DNA of 64,000 bases, taken from assembly GCA_012845835.1 (NCBI GenBank), contig JABAKD010000028.1, forward strand, positions 3,126,242 through 3,190,241. Reading direction: 5' to 3'. Shown in pieces: positions 24,101 through 30,539 of the stretch (positions within the stretch are counted from its first letter, which is position 1; the number at the start of each line of letters is the position of its first letter). Origin of the DNA: Undaria pinnatifida (taxonomy: Eukaryota > Sar > Phaeophyceae > Laminariales > Alariaceae). Made by a program: the position numbers and the translations under genes. The notes under the pieces were generated by a model, which saw only the letters and a list, made by a program, of their open reading frames with translations, had not been told where the DNA came from and did not search any database.

Positions 24101-27100
24101 TTTTCACCTGCCTAACAAATTTCACGGGCACAGAGAGGGGGCACACGGTATCTCGCCCCGGCTGAGTAACGCGAACGAACGAACAATTCAATGGAGCGAT
24201 GCAGACATGTCGATACCGACCAAGACTACGGTGGTAGGGGTGTCTGTTGTGGGGCTTTTATTTTGGCGGTGGTTCGGGGTGACCCCGTGCTCGCGAGTGA
24301 TCCTTGTTCCTTAGCGACGCGTGCTATGCTAGAGGTACGGAACCGCGTTTTTTTTCTTAATACTACCCTTCATATCAAGAGGAGGTTAAGACACCATACC
24401 CATGTCCTTCTTAACCCAAAAAAACGATTTGACGAAAAATAAAACTGCTACCAGATGAAAAATACCATGGCCTAGGTACAAGACGAGAATCAGGAAAAAA
24501 GAAAATGGGCTATTATTCATTTTTTTTCCGACGATTTTGGGTTTTAAGGAGCCCCGTCATTCAGGAACAATTTTGTTCGACGAAAGGTGCTATCTCTACC
24601 ACGGCACGAGTCCATTTGTGTACCTAGGCCGTGGGTTTGGACGCGTGCCACGACAGAGGTGCGGCACCGCGATTTTTCTGAAGTTGCTCACTTTCGGAGG
24701 TTAAGACATGATATTATACATGTCCTTCTGAACCCAAATCTGATTTGACGAAACATAAAACTGCTGACCGGATGAAAAAAAGGTACATCTAGTCTATTTA
24801 TAGGTAAAGAACGAGAATCGTGCAAAACGATTTTATCTATGTTGGGCGATTTTGGGCTAAGGAGCGCCATTGTCTTTCAGAAACCATTTTATTCAGACGA
24901 AAGGTGCCACCTCAATCGTAGCACGCGTGTTGCTGTCTCACGCTTCGGTCTCACGCTTCTTCTGCGCTGCTTAGATGCTGCGATGTGAAAATCTGCACTA
25001 GAATATTTAGGCAAGCCGCACCAATGAATAACGCCTACTCATAAATAAAGTGTTTTTATCCGGGTGGGTGAGGTATTTTGAAAGAGTCACTTGTGCGAGT
25101 GAAAAGCAGGGTACTAACAGGCATTACCAGGTATTAATATTCCCCCAACTAATAATGCCATGCCGTAGCCTTGCTCAACGCTATACCGTACATACATAGT
25201 CAATATATACACTTTGCTTATGGTTTTCAAGCAAACACCCGATTCATCGTCTGTGTTGAGGATCACCGCCCGCCCGTGCTCGATCCATGTTTGTCGTAGG
25301 TGGCCGTGTGGCAGGGCACACCGTTCCAAAACCTTTTACAAGGAGAAAATTATGAAGTGCTATTCAGAAGAGGACTGCTACGGAGGTGCGAAAACATACT
25401 ACCTGGTATACGTTAGGTATTCTTGTGTATGTACGTGTTGTCTCCCGTGCCCTTTTGTCAAACGAGCAGCGTGATTTGGATCTGTTGCGACGTGGCATAT
25501 TAGACTACTCATTTTTCTTGTGTCGACATAGCGTCAAGCTCTTGTATCATGTAATGCTACGATCAACTGCTTGTGAATCAGCGATGTGCCCTTTGTCGAT
25601 TAATTCTTGCTCCCACTTTTTTTGTTTTTTGTTTGTTGTTTTGGTCATCCCTGCTATTATCTTCGCACCTTTCCCTTCCTCCTTCTCCCTCCCTAGACGT
25701 AAAATAGATCCGGGGTCACAAAGCAGGTTCTCCTCCCCCCTCCCCACTACAGTACGTGCCTTCCTTTTTTTATCGCGAGCAAGATTTCAGCTATTTCTTT
25801 CCTCGTCGACTGCATCGAATTGTGCCTACCCACACGCTGCTAGGCGCTCACAGCAGTTGATTCTTCTTTTTGTTTTGCAAGTATACGCAAAATTCCAACC
25901 CACGTGGGATTTGGACCTCTATTAATAGTAGCATTCGAGGGCAACCACTAGACCACCGGGACGACCGAATCCCACTGTTTGTCACTAGTCGAGCTACCAA
26001 ATTCCAACCTTCAGCAAGGATATTGCGCGTGGTTTCCCTCTGTTACAACGTGTATTCCGAACCTTTGCTGTCCTCATTATCGTCCTTGGCGAACTTGATG
26101 TACCTTGGTGTTGGAACGGAGCTGCCTCCGTATTTGACGCTCTTCCTTTTCACCGCTTGCGTCGCCCCCCTTTCTGCTGCGATATGTGTGCAGGACCTGT
26201 GGAAGAATCTCCTGTGTTGTGCCATTCTCTCGATGAGTGCTTCGCTCTGGTGGGTCATTACCAGTTGGTGCTATGACAGCTGGCGGTATTTAACAGATCT
26301 AAGGAATGCCATCCTGCGAGTGGGCAGCCACGCCACACGTCACGCGTATTTTCACGTCAACTCCTTGAAGCAAAATGCAGGTCAACAGGGAGGGGTCTAA
26401 CAGCAATATTCTAACATCCTGACAGCAGCTACTGCTTGTCATCGACTTGTGTGAAAAATAAGACTTATAAATTATGTCAATCGGTATTTCCCGCTAGGCT
26501 CTCTTATCTACCAAGGTATGTCGGTTAACGTCTTCAAGAGCCGCGCAACAGGCGCACGTAAACAACGACGGCCTTCTGCTCCTTTGGCCGATAGCCCTCC
26601 CCACCACCAAGCTCGTCAACACGGTCGGATGGGGGGTTTCTGACCGATAATACAGGTTTGGACCAGTCAAACCGCGCGTTCGTGTCTTCACACAACTTAA
26701 TAGGTGAAGAACGGGACTTGCAAGACAACGGTGTTGGACTCTATTACGGCCGCCTACAGTACGGCGCACGACTTCTGCGACTTCGACGTCCTGTCCGACA
26801 CCTTTGATGTAGAACAATGTGAGGTTGTCGATCGTACGGCCTGCCAACAGCTGGCATCAGTCTGCTTTATACATACGGTATCGCTACCACCCTGGCATCG
26901 TCGGGTATGGCATGTGGTCGCGCGTGCTACGATAGCAGAGGAGGTGTAGAACCTTTTGGCTAGATCATTTTCTAAATCCAAGGGGGCTCCTTACACCTCC
27001 ACACCGTCGGAATTACATTTAATTATTTTTTGCAACACTCAATTATTTTCTAACGTACGCATGCGACGGGTGTGTTCGTCGGGTTGCGCGTCCAGTACAC

Positions 27101-29473
27101 TCAACAAAAACAGGCTTTGTGTGACAATAGGCATACCTGAGGCATGGCGCACTTCTCACTCCAGTGAGAAGCCGCGGGAGAAAACGATGTTGCACACGAC
27201 TGCCGTGGCATGTGTCTGTGGGGGCTAAGCTAATCGGGCGTCGTGTGGTGCTGCTCATGGCAAGACCACAAGACCGCGTTATTAGTAGAAGGGGGATGCT
27301 ATGATGATAATATGACTGTGATGTTATAATAATGTTCATGGTTTGGTATTTGGTGCAATGACGCCGCTTGTGTGCTCGTTCACGAGCTTTGGTGAACGCA
27401 AGCCACCCAGGCTGCCGCTAAGGGGTAAGTTCTTGCCCCAGGTGGGCACAAGTGTCGGGCCTTGTTCATGCACAGCAGGGATTTCCACTACCAGTCTAGA
27501 AACGTACGAACAAGCGCTACAGCTGTGTCGAGCGTGAACCTGGCCGACCTGATGGAGGGTGGCATGTCCAAAACGTTGAACCACACTTGTAACCGTTTTC
27601 ACATATCCTGGCCCCATAGCGCCGTTTTCAAACGCAACCCTTTCGCGCTGAAAGAACACCTGCCTCTAAGAAACTCAGAGTGCTGTACTATACAATCGAC
27701 CATCGTCGCTCGTTGTGAACCTCAAGACAACTCAATGTAGGGAGGCATGACGTTGGAAGGAGAACTCTGCGGATTCAGCCAGATCAACACGGCTCGCCGT
27801 ATCTGCGATCCAGCAAATGAGACCGCGGCTGAAGGTCTAGTGTTTAGTCCCTCTGTAAACTCCACGGTCCTCGTACCTGATAACGAAAGCAAACGACTGC
27901 CTAATAGACGCCGAAGAAGCCCCGTCGCAAGATGTACACTATAGCACCTCGTTCCTCGATGCCGCCATATTCGACGATCTGAAGGGATAGTACTCAAGGG
28001 AATCAAAGCATGCAAACAAAGACATGCTTTGTAAAAGAAAATGATGCCAATTGCTGGAGCATAATCGTCTCGGACCATTAGAGCATCAAAGCTGGCAACT
28101 GGTGGGATTCATTGCCTGGTGACGCTGGAGTGTCACCGCCTTGCACCGCTAGAGCATGAGCGCCTTGGACCGCAACGAAACCATCGCTTGGAGTCGTCGG
28201 GGTTTCATTGCCTGGTATGGTTGGAAATTTATCGTCTTGAGTTGCTACATCATGATCGCTTGGGGTCATTGGAGCTCTATCCGAGCGTAGTTGCCGGGGA
28301 CCGCTAGAGTGTTTTCGATTGGGGCCGCTGGAGCATCGTCGCCTGGAACTGGCGGAGCATCGTCGGCTGGGGGCGCTAGAGCATCATCTCCGGGACCCGC
28401 CCAAGAATCGTTCCGCGCAACTGCCGAACAATCGTCGCCTGAGGCCCCCGGGGCGACATACCCATATGATCTCTCAGGTTATTTTTGTCATCGTTCCGGG
28501 CCTGTGCGCGCCTTTTTTCAACACCAGCATGAGTATTCTGGACTGAAGCCCGCACCGGGCTTTCCCTTAAAGCAGTCCGAAGCCTTACATTTCGCGTATC
28601 TCCACCATTGGATTAATATTAGTAGATCACGTACATTTCCAGCTGAAACACGTATCGATCCCTTGCTCTTGATGGCGATGCCGTTTTAATGGGCTACATG
28701 CACATTGACCCCTCTTTCGCCACCAAAGGAATGACGCCTTGGTCCTTTCTTGCCGCTGTTGTCGTTTTTCTTCCTCGATCGCATCTTGTTAAGATGGTCT
28801 GGTGCTGGGGAAAGATTCGACATTCGTCGGAGAGTTTCAGCAGGAGGGCAATTGAAGGACTCTTTCAGTACCTATTAGCACTTTCTGGTCTGACATAATC
28901 AACAACCCTCATCGGGTGTCTTGATTCAGGCGACAACGCTTTCTCGAGAAAGCTTCGTCAGGTATTCAATCGTGCCTGTATGCTACGCCCGACAACAATG
29001 GTTTCGCCCAAGTCGCACTGTTTCCATCGGTGGCGTGTGCCAGGCGTATGGAGCAACAGAGGGCTCTCTCCTCGGTCCTAGTATGCCCCTCTGTTTTTGT
29101 TCCCCTCCTCTCCAAAATGAAAGTAGCCCCATCGTGCTAACACCCCTCGTAACCGCCATCCTATCAGGCCATACTGGGCGTGCTCGAGGACGGAACCTTC
29201 GCGCAAATCCAGGAGCCATATTTCAACTCATCCCGATGTGCGAGCGCTGTAGAACGCAGTGACGATTCAAGCCCTTCGTCCGAAAGCCTGGCGTTTGGGG
29301 ACATGAGAGGTGTATTCTTGGTCTACGGGATGTTCGTGGGGGTGTCCGTTGTGTCGTGGCTGATCAGAAGCTTGCCTACGGTGAAAAGAGAAATAAAACT
29401 GGCCTACACGCAGCAGAAAGATGGGCGGACACCTTTAAAATGTGCCCAAGGAAGATCGGTGCAGATCGTTTGA
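8900..29473 (+). CDS. Ionotropic glutamate receptor-like gene, multi-exon (overall span)
   Basis: Domains in order are an amino-terminal ANF-receptor fold (IVGPMLSSQASS; VHVIYPDDTYG; EFEGVTGNV), ligand-binding S1 (PFVIITGQ; GISLDLIK; LLNRLGFTYDITV; ITINTRRMDFVSFSHPYY), helix M1 (FQPFEPGVWVAVFLSFFIV), ligand-binding S2 (VKNGTCKTTVLDS; FSRKLRQAILGVLEDGTF) and helix M4 (GVFLVYGMFVGVSVVSWLI). In this family the product is a ligand-gated cation channel of the plasma or an internal membrane. The arginine after ITINT corresponds to the residue that binds the amino-acid alpha-carboxylate in known iGluRs. Exon borders were chosen by GT-AG sites, matching phase and alignment to family landmarks. Introns range from about 200 bp to 5.7 kb and hold repeats A, D, E, F and the SINE. 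The exon equivalent to the start of gene 2 and the pore/M3 exon are missing, so the gene may be incomplete, mis-sequenced or non-functional. Confidence 0.85.
9256..9556. mobile_element. MITE-like family E, diverged copy in intron
   Basis: The ends resemble the E family: CCAAGG-GGGGGGTACCC at left and CTCCCTACCGTAGC at right. The interior shows GGCGCAGCGTAGCTTACCAT and GAGTAACCCAGAGCCACTGC. It runs directly into repeat D. Confidence 0.55.
9554..9738 (-). mobile_element. Retroposon D, antisense copy in intron
   Basis: On the plus strand it begins with a poly-T run, followed by the hairpin TCCTCCGGCGGATGG, AATAAAGC, CTCACCACACTTCCACG, ATCCCATTGTAGG and CTGTCCCTATCAG. On its sense (minus) strand this becomes a body of about 170 bases, a stem-loop and a poly(A) tail. 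It matches 32.43-32.62 kb over its full length and 30.27-30.38 kb over its 3' part. Confidence 0.7.
10078..10236 (+). CDS. iGluR-like gene, ANF-receptor exon b
   Basis: It encodes NTERVHVIYPDDTYGPIAAS, then AFVRAVGSTIGINVNYN and ending SSTIDIASA. 'V.viY.dd.yG..aa.af..a' is the second-strand signature of the ANF-receptor fold. The acceptor is TGTACAACCAACAG and the donor is TGC|GTGAGT. The first base completes the Trp codon left by the previous exon; the exon leaves two bases for the next. From 10237 to 11086 the intron holds nothing recognisable. Confidence 0.85.
11087..11201 (+). CDS. iGluR-like gene, ANF-receptor exon c
   Basis: It encodes YRPMLETLKGKDASIIILL and EGYDGVFVRSVLEQ, the 'l..lk..da.iivl......vl.qA' segment. 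The phase at both ends fits: one base completes the alanine codon from 10236, and the exon ends in phase 0 before GTGCCC. The acceptor (ACCAAG|A) is weak, so the start could move by a few bases. From 11202 to 12404 no repeat or gene was recognised. Confidence 0.75.
12405..12564 (+). CDS. iGluR-like gene, ANF-receptor exon d
   Basis: It encodes AREAGMVNENTQWYLNGEAA, then MDGIFTIND and LGVRACPPIE. Joined to the previous exon it gives LEQ|AREAGM, matching the common 'qAreaGm....y.w' of ANF-receptor domains. The acceptor is CACTGCGCAG and the donor GAAG|GTTAGC. It leaves one base of a Gly codon. Confidence 0.85.
13135..13423 (+). CDS. iGluR-like gene, ANF-receptor exon e
   Basis: It encodes ALTKRWEALNSEVCPG, LDPLLAYTYDAVFALASGI and ERYAMPRSWVAEEKH. 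'aYdAvfalA.gi' is the late landmark of the ANF-receptor domain. The acceptor CCCCCTCAG gives the right phase; a second acceptor six bases downstream would also keep frame. The donor is TTTG|GTAAGC. It leaves two bases of a Trp codon. Confidence 0.85.
13663..13939 (+). CDS. iGluR-like gene, end of ANF-receptor domain
   Basis: It encodes GKSMRSSILETEFEGVTGNV, LISGES and FRALNLQAHESLGATFSALL. 'F.GvtG.v......... .nLq.......' is the terminal ANF-receptor signature. The acceptor is CTGCCCTTTTAG and the donor is GAG|GTACTT. The first base completes the Trp codon from 13423 and the exon ends in phase 0. From 13940 to 14493 nothing else was seen. Confidence 0.85.
14494..14586 (+). CDS. iGluR-like gene, linker before ligand-binding domain
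   Basis: Thirty-one codons encode AINPFQDGQTYPAGG and YPSDSPVIIKAHFK. Both ends are in phase 0. The motif '(F/W).gG...yPsD.P' is typical of the stretch just before the ligand-binding S1 domain. Two overlapping acceptors (TCTAG|CAG|) are possible, three bases apart. Confidence 0.7.
14902..14982 (+). CDS. iGluR-like gene, ligand-binding S1 exon a
   Basis: Twenty-seven codons run AAVPFVIITGQETENN, then DYKGISLDLIK, with phase 0 at both ends. Joined to the previous exon it reads VIIKAHFK|AAVPFVI, aligning with the 'l.v.t...pPfv' start of iGluR S1. 'GISLDLIK' corresponds to 'GYCIDLL'. A TGA lies upstream in frame, so the exon cannot start before about 14864. Confidence 0.8.
15432..15715. mobile_element. 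MITE-like family E copy in S1 intron
   Basis: It carries GATAGGGGGGGGGGTGTCC at the left, AGTCGCGCGAGTGACACC inside and GCCACGCTGCGCCAAGCC toward the right, all matching the E copies at 21.8-22.0 kb in inverse order. It lies immediately before a repeat A copy. Confidence 0.6.
15716..16526 (+). repeat. Repeat A, 810-bp copy inside the iGluR intron
   Basis: It begins in the CCCCTCACCTAAAACCCTTCC module and crosses several C tracts (15746-15830, 15987-16019, 16123-16160). It then follows the conserved path TCACTTGATAAAAGGATACA, AAACGGGTTTTATAGTTTCC and CGATCGGAGTATCACGCACA to the TTTTTTATAAT end. It is inserted in the same orientation as the gene and shorter at its 5' side than the copy at 45.5-47.4 kb. 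It does not interrupt coding sequence. Confidence 0.85.
16866..17078 (+). CDS. iGluR-like gene, ligand-binding S1 exon b
   Basis: Seventy-one codons encode ALLNRLGFTYDITVANKSV, VADGTYDIAASWITINTRRM and DFVSFSHPYYSTSMSFVYR. 'LgF.Y.i.v', '.g.yDia...iti...R...v.FS.PY' is the canonical end of S1 and includes the conserved ligand-carboxylate arginine. The acceptor is ACTGGCCAG and the donor GAG|GTCCGT; both ends are phase 0. From 17079 to 18505 no certain exon was seen, although a frame at 17.92-18.11 kb (FVTGNIGVRSGQGGSD) faintly recalls the ANF-receptor end. Confidence 0.9.
18506..18670 (+). CDS. iGluR-like gene, transmembrane helix M1
   Basis: It encodes VSRWHMFQPFEPGVWVAVFL and SFFIVSSMLWVFDGGK. 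'F..PF...vW......l...ml....g' is the M1 signature of the ion-channel domain. The phase-0 acceptor CCGTGCCGCAG joins directly to the S1 exon. The end is uncertain; the donor GAG|GTAGTG is used here, and the frame stays open to 18850. Between 18671 and 19400 the pore loop and M3 were expected but not recognised. Confidence 0.85.
19398..19567 (+). CDS. iGluR-like gene, start of ligand-binding S2 (start uncertain)
   Basis: The frame reads LIHAPITSAIISSPANVLFE and TDLDRSAVPIQTPVLAADD, then KLWR. It fits the M3-S2 linker followed by the 'DL....v' region. The donor AG|GTAAGC leaves two bases of a codon, matching the phase of the next exon. The start is arbitrary because no strong acceptor is present. 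In the neighbouring frame TLTANYANDNLYTLL (19413-19457) resembles the M3 consensus YTAN, hinting at a one-base error or frameshift just upstream. Confidence 0.5.
19790..19892. repeat. (TAGCAG)n microsatellite
   Basis: Two blocks of AGCAGT/TAGCAG units are separated by an imperfect duplication of GCACCATGCACCAC. It lies in the large S2 intron and is not coding. From 19900 to 21100 no repeat or exon was recognised. Confidence 0.8.
21107..21345. mobile_element. MITE-like family F, degenerate copy
   Basis: It carries the left end CTGCTACGATCGAGGTGCA and the interior marks of the family (GAGAATCATGGAAAAG, ACGATTTTGGGTTAAG). The right inverted end is not clear. Better copies lie at 23.18, 24.32 and 24.64 kb. 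Confidence 0.5.
21491..21794. mobile_element. MITE-like family E, copy with clear inverted ends
   Basis: The terminal inverted repeats GACCCAGGCTACGGTA and TACCGTAGCCTGGGTC are 16-bp exact complements, enclosing about 304 bp without a transposase. Inside lies the palindrome ACTCGCGCGAGT. The copy at 39.87-40.13 kb is the same element inverted. Confidence 0.75.
21795..22020. mobile_element. MITE-like family E, partial neighbouring copy
   Basis: This continues directly from the previous element with TTGGCGCAGCGTGGCTAACT, the 18-bp palindrome GTCACTCGCGCGAGTGAC and CCCCCTATCGTAGC. It matches 15.43-15.70 kb in reverse. It lacks a left end, as if the other E element inserted into or recombined with it. 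Confidence 0.6.
22112..22196. repeat. (GGGT)n/(GGAT)n microsatellite
   Basis: About 85 bases of GGGT units with interspersed GGAT and GAGT give His/Pro/Thr-rich translations on the minus strand. Not a gene. Confidence 0.9.
22210..22312 (-). repeat. Repeat A, 100-bp 3' end copy
   Basis: On the minus strand it ends in the TTTTAATTTTTGTAAT tail and is cut upstream after GTAATACGCGCGATTGGAGT. Only the 3' terminal 100 bases are present, an example of the family's strong 5' truncation. Confidence 0.75.
23177..23468. mobile_element. MITE-like family F, copy with perfect inverted ends
   Basis: ACGCGTGCTACGAT at the left and ATCGTAGCACGCGT at the right are exact 14-bp complements around 292 bp. The interior has CGGAGGTTAAGACA, ATAAAACTGC and ACGATTTTGGGTTAAG shared with the other F copies. 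No transposase is encoded. Confidence 0.75.
24317..24610. mobile_element. MITE-like family F, second copy
   Basis: The left end is ACGCGTGCTATGCT and the right end a decayed ACGGCACGAGT. The interior matches the neighbouring copies (GAGGTTAAGACACCATACC, TGACGAAAAATAAAACTGC). It lies 30 bp from the next copy, so the two form a direct tandem. Confidence 0.7.
24641..24928. mobile_element. MITE-like family F, third copy
   Basis: The left end ACGCGTGCCACGAC and the right end ATCGTAGCACGCGT form near-perfect inverted repeats around 288 bp. It contains TTCGGAGGTTAAGACATG and GAAACATAAAACTGCTGACC, as in the 23.18-kb copy. From 24930 to 25300 only a small E-like stretch (about 25088-25185, GAGTCACTTGTGCGAGTGA to CCGTAGCC) was seen. 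Confidence 0.7.
25315..25405 (+). CDS. iGluR-like gene, ligand-binding S2 exon b
   Basis: It encodes AHRSKTFYKEKIMKC, YSEEDCYGGAKTYYL. The first base completes the codon left by the 19567 donor; the exon ends in phase 0 at CTG|GTATAC and joins VKNGTC of the next exon. An alternative acceptor (GTCGTAG|GTGG) 15 bases upstream keeps the same phase. A competing frame (VAVWQGTPFQNLLQG) looks attractive but does not fit the flanking phases. Confidence 0.6.
25618..25977 (-). mobile_element. tRNA-derived SINE, full copy in iGluR intron
   Basis: On the minus strand the head starts at about 25977 (CGGTCGTCCCGGTGGTCTAG), followed by a body with GAGCGCCTAGCAGCGTG and CGACGAGGAAAG, and ends in an A-rich tail at about 25620. 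It lies antisense within the intron between 25406 and 26703. Confidence 0.7.
25995..26400 (+). CDS. Unidentified membrane-protein-like open frame
   Basis: The frame has two hydrophobic stretches (YLTLFLFTACVAPLSAAICV and LLCCAILSMSASLWWVITSW) followed by a polar tail (DSWRYLTDLRNAILR, HAYFHVNSLKQNA). It starts after a possible acceptor CAACCTTCAG and could end at a donor GCAG|GTCAAC. It lies in the same strand and intron as the iGluR exons but matches no iGluR segment. It could be an exon of an unrelated relic gene. I do not recognise the family. Confidence 0.3.
26704..26823 (+). CDS. iGluR-like gene, ligand-binding S2 exon c
   Basis: Forty codons encode VKNGTCKTTVLDSITAAYST and AHDFCDFDVLSDTFDVEQ. 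The pattern 'v..G.c.a.v.D...aaY......Cd...v...F' is a strong S2 landmark. The aspartate of VLDS lies where known iGluRs carry the acidic residue that binds the ligand amino group. The acceptor is ACTTAATAG, the donor GAG|GTTGTC, with phase 0 at both ends. A 28-base remnant of the family F inverted end lies at about 26921. Confidence 0.8.
27403..27424 (+). CDS. iGluR-like gene, S2 micro-exon (5' edge uncertain)
   Basis: Seven codons read PPRLPLR plus one base, ending at an excellent donor AGGG|GTAAGT. The leftover base completes a Gly with the next exon, giving LPLRG|DNAFSRKLRQ, which matches the length and pattern of 'ygialpkgs.....in.ail'. The 5' edge could also be 27387 or 27411, but only 27403 keeps phase 0 with the exon ending at 26823. 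Its acceptor is weak. Confidence 0.5.
28075..28465. repeat. Degenerate 30-bp coding-period minisatellite in intron
   Basis: About a dozen diverged units contain GGAGCATCGTCGCCTGG-type cores. Because the period is a multiple of three, both strands stay open: plus frames give GASSPGTGG and LEHRRLEL repeats, and the minus frame gives PGNETP and PGDDAPA repeats. No splice sites tie it to the iGluR gene. It may be a relic of a repetitive protein exon. Confidence 0.6.
28930..28961 (+). CDS. iGluR-like gene, S2 exon d
   Basis: A 32-base exon reads DNAFSRKLRQ with two bases completing a Gly. The acceptor is CATCGGGTGTCTTGATTCAG and the donor CGTCAG|GTATTC. It ends in phase 0 and joins AILGVLEDG of the last exon, restoring the S2 helix that precedes M4. 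Phase and homology agree on both sides, so this tiny exon is well supported. Confidence 0.8.
29168..29473 (+). CDS. iGluR-like gene, terminal exon with helix M4
   Basis: It encodes AILGVLEDGTFAQIQEPYF, then a Ser-rich loop, then FGDMRGVFLVYGMFVGVSVV and SWLIRSL, a basic cytoplasmic tail and a TGA stop at 29471-29473. 'ail.l.edG....i...yf......l...d..G.F....' followed by one hydrophobic helix is the iGluR C-terminus. The acceptor is CCATCCTATCAG. From 29474 to 30260 only a short tandem duplication was found. Confidence 0.85.
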   Translation, partial: AILGVLEDGTFAQIQEPYFNSSRCASAVERSDDSSPSSESLAFGDMRGVFLVYGMFVGVSVVSWLIRSLPTVKREIKLAYTQQKDGRTPLKCAQGRSVQIV

Positions 29474-29898
29474 GGTATGCATTACTAATACTCCCGTTGG
29501 GGAAAACGGTGTTAGAGACGTGCATGTTAACCACTTAAGCTGACTGTTCGCCCTGGCGAGTAGATCAATGGGTACGGTGTAACCAACGGAGCGTTTTCGA
29601 GCCTGCCTAGCATCTGTACATGCTACTCTTTTTGGACAGCTGCAGGCGCTCACTAATCCCACGTACCTGGTATGGTATAGGACGACTAGTGTCTTCACCT
29701 CATATTTCTTCTTCAATGTCGTAGCACAATACATTGTGTGGTTCAGGGCCCGATGAGCGGATAAACGGCGAGTCACGACGCCGTTGCCGTTGTGTGCGGA
29801 CATCATGGCCACAGCAGACAGAGCGGCCAAGCAGGTTGCGTTGTCAGAATTATGTGTGCAGGACTCATGTACATGGACATATCGTAGATTTCTGGAGC

Positions 29899-30040
29899 AT
29901 GCCCAACCTCCGGCGCGAAGGGATATGTCACTTGTTGATTAACTCCTTTTATCGATTTTTTTTTGTCTCATGCCCAACCTCCGCGAAGGGATATATATGT
30001 CACTTGTTAATTAACCCCTTTTATCGTTTTTTTTTGTCTC
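29899..30040 (+). repeat. Tandem duplication of about 70 bp
   Basis: Two copies of a unit start ATGCCCAACCTCCG, pass GAAGGGATATGTCACTTGTT and TTTTATCG, and end in a poly-T run and TGTCTCA. The copies differ by a few small indels. Confidence 0.8.
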
Positions 30041-30268
30041 AATTGACGAACAATACTATTTCTTGTGTTTCGTCCAGAATGCGTGAATCGTATGTTCTCC
30101 CGCCGTGCACGCTACTCCCTCGCCAACTCTACGATACGATGTTGTTGCTGGGCTGCGTTTACTTATCAGACGCGAAAGCAAATACCGCGAAGCTCAGGCC
30201 TGGACAATTCGAAAGGCGACACGAAATCACCTGAGACGACCGAAGCCGACTTAGTAGGGAGAGAGCAA

Positions 30269-30385
30269 CTGAGTTAAATCGACACACGACGCGTATGAAA
30301 ATACGTGGAAGTGTGGTGAGCTAAAGCTTTATTTTTCCCCATCCGCCGGAGGATGAAAAAAAACAAGAAAAAAAACAAAGGAGAG
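30269..30385 (+). mobile_element. Retroposon D, sense 5'-truncated copy with target duplication
   Basis: The copy starts at ACTGAGTTAAATCGACACAC, well inside the element as judged from the two longer copies. It ends with the stem-loop CATCCGCCGGAGGATG and an A-rich tail. The flanks carry GGAGAGAGCAAC (left, about 30258-30269) and GGAGAGAGCGCAAC (right, about 30380-30393). A truncated 5' end, a poly(A) tail and a duplication of about 12 bp are the marks of LINE-type target-primed reverse transcription. Confidence 0.75.
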
Positions 30386-30539
30386 AGCGCAACGCCTAGC
30401 CATGGCTCTCGGCGGCTGATCGAAGGATTGCCCACGTCCACCGGAGCCCCACCCCCGAGCAAGCACAGACTGGGCCGAGGGTTCGAAGACTTCACGCCGA
30501 TCACGATCCCCAAAGCAATACGAGAGAAAGGTTGACAAG

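Noticed and set aside
25300-25384. Alternative S2 exon frame VAVWQGTPFQNLLQG
   Set aside because: It looks like an iGluR 'v.v..GT' segment, but its phase does not fit the next exon, while the FYKEKIMKC frame does.
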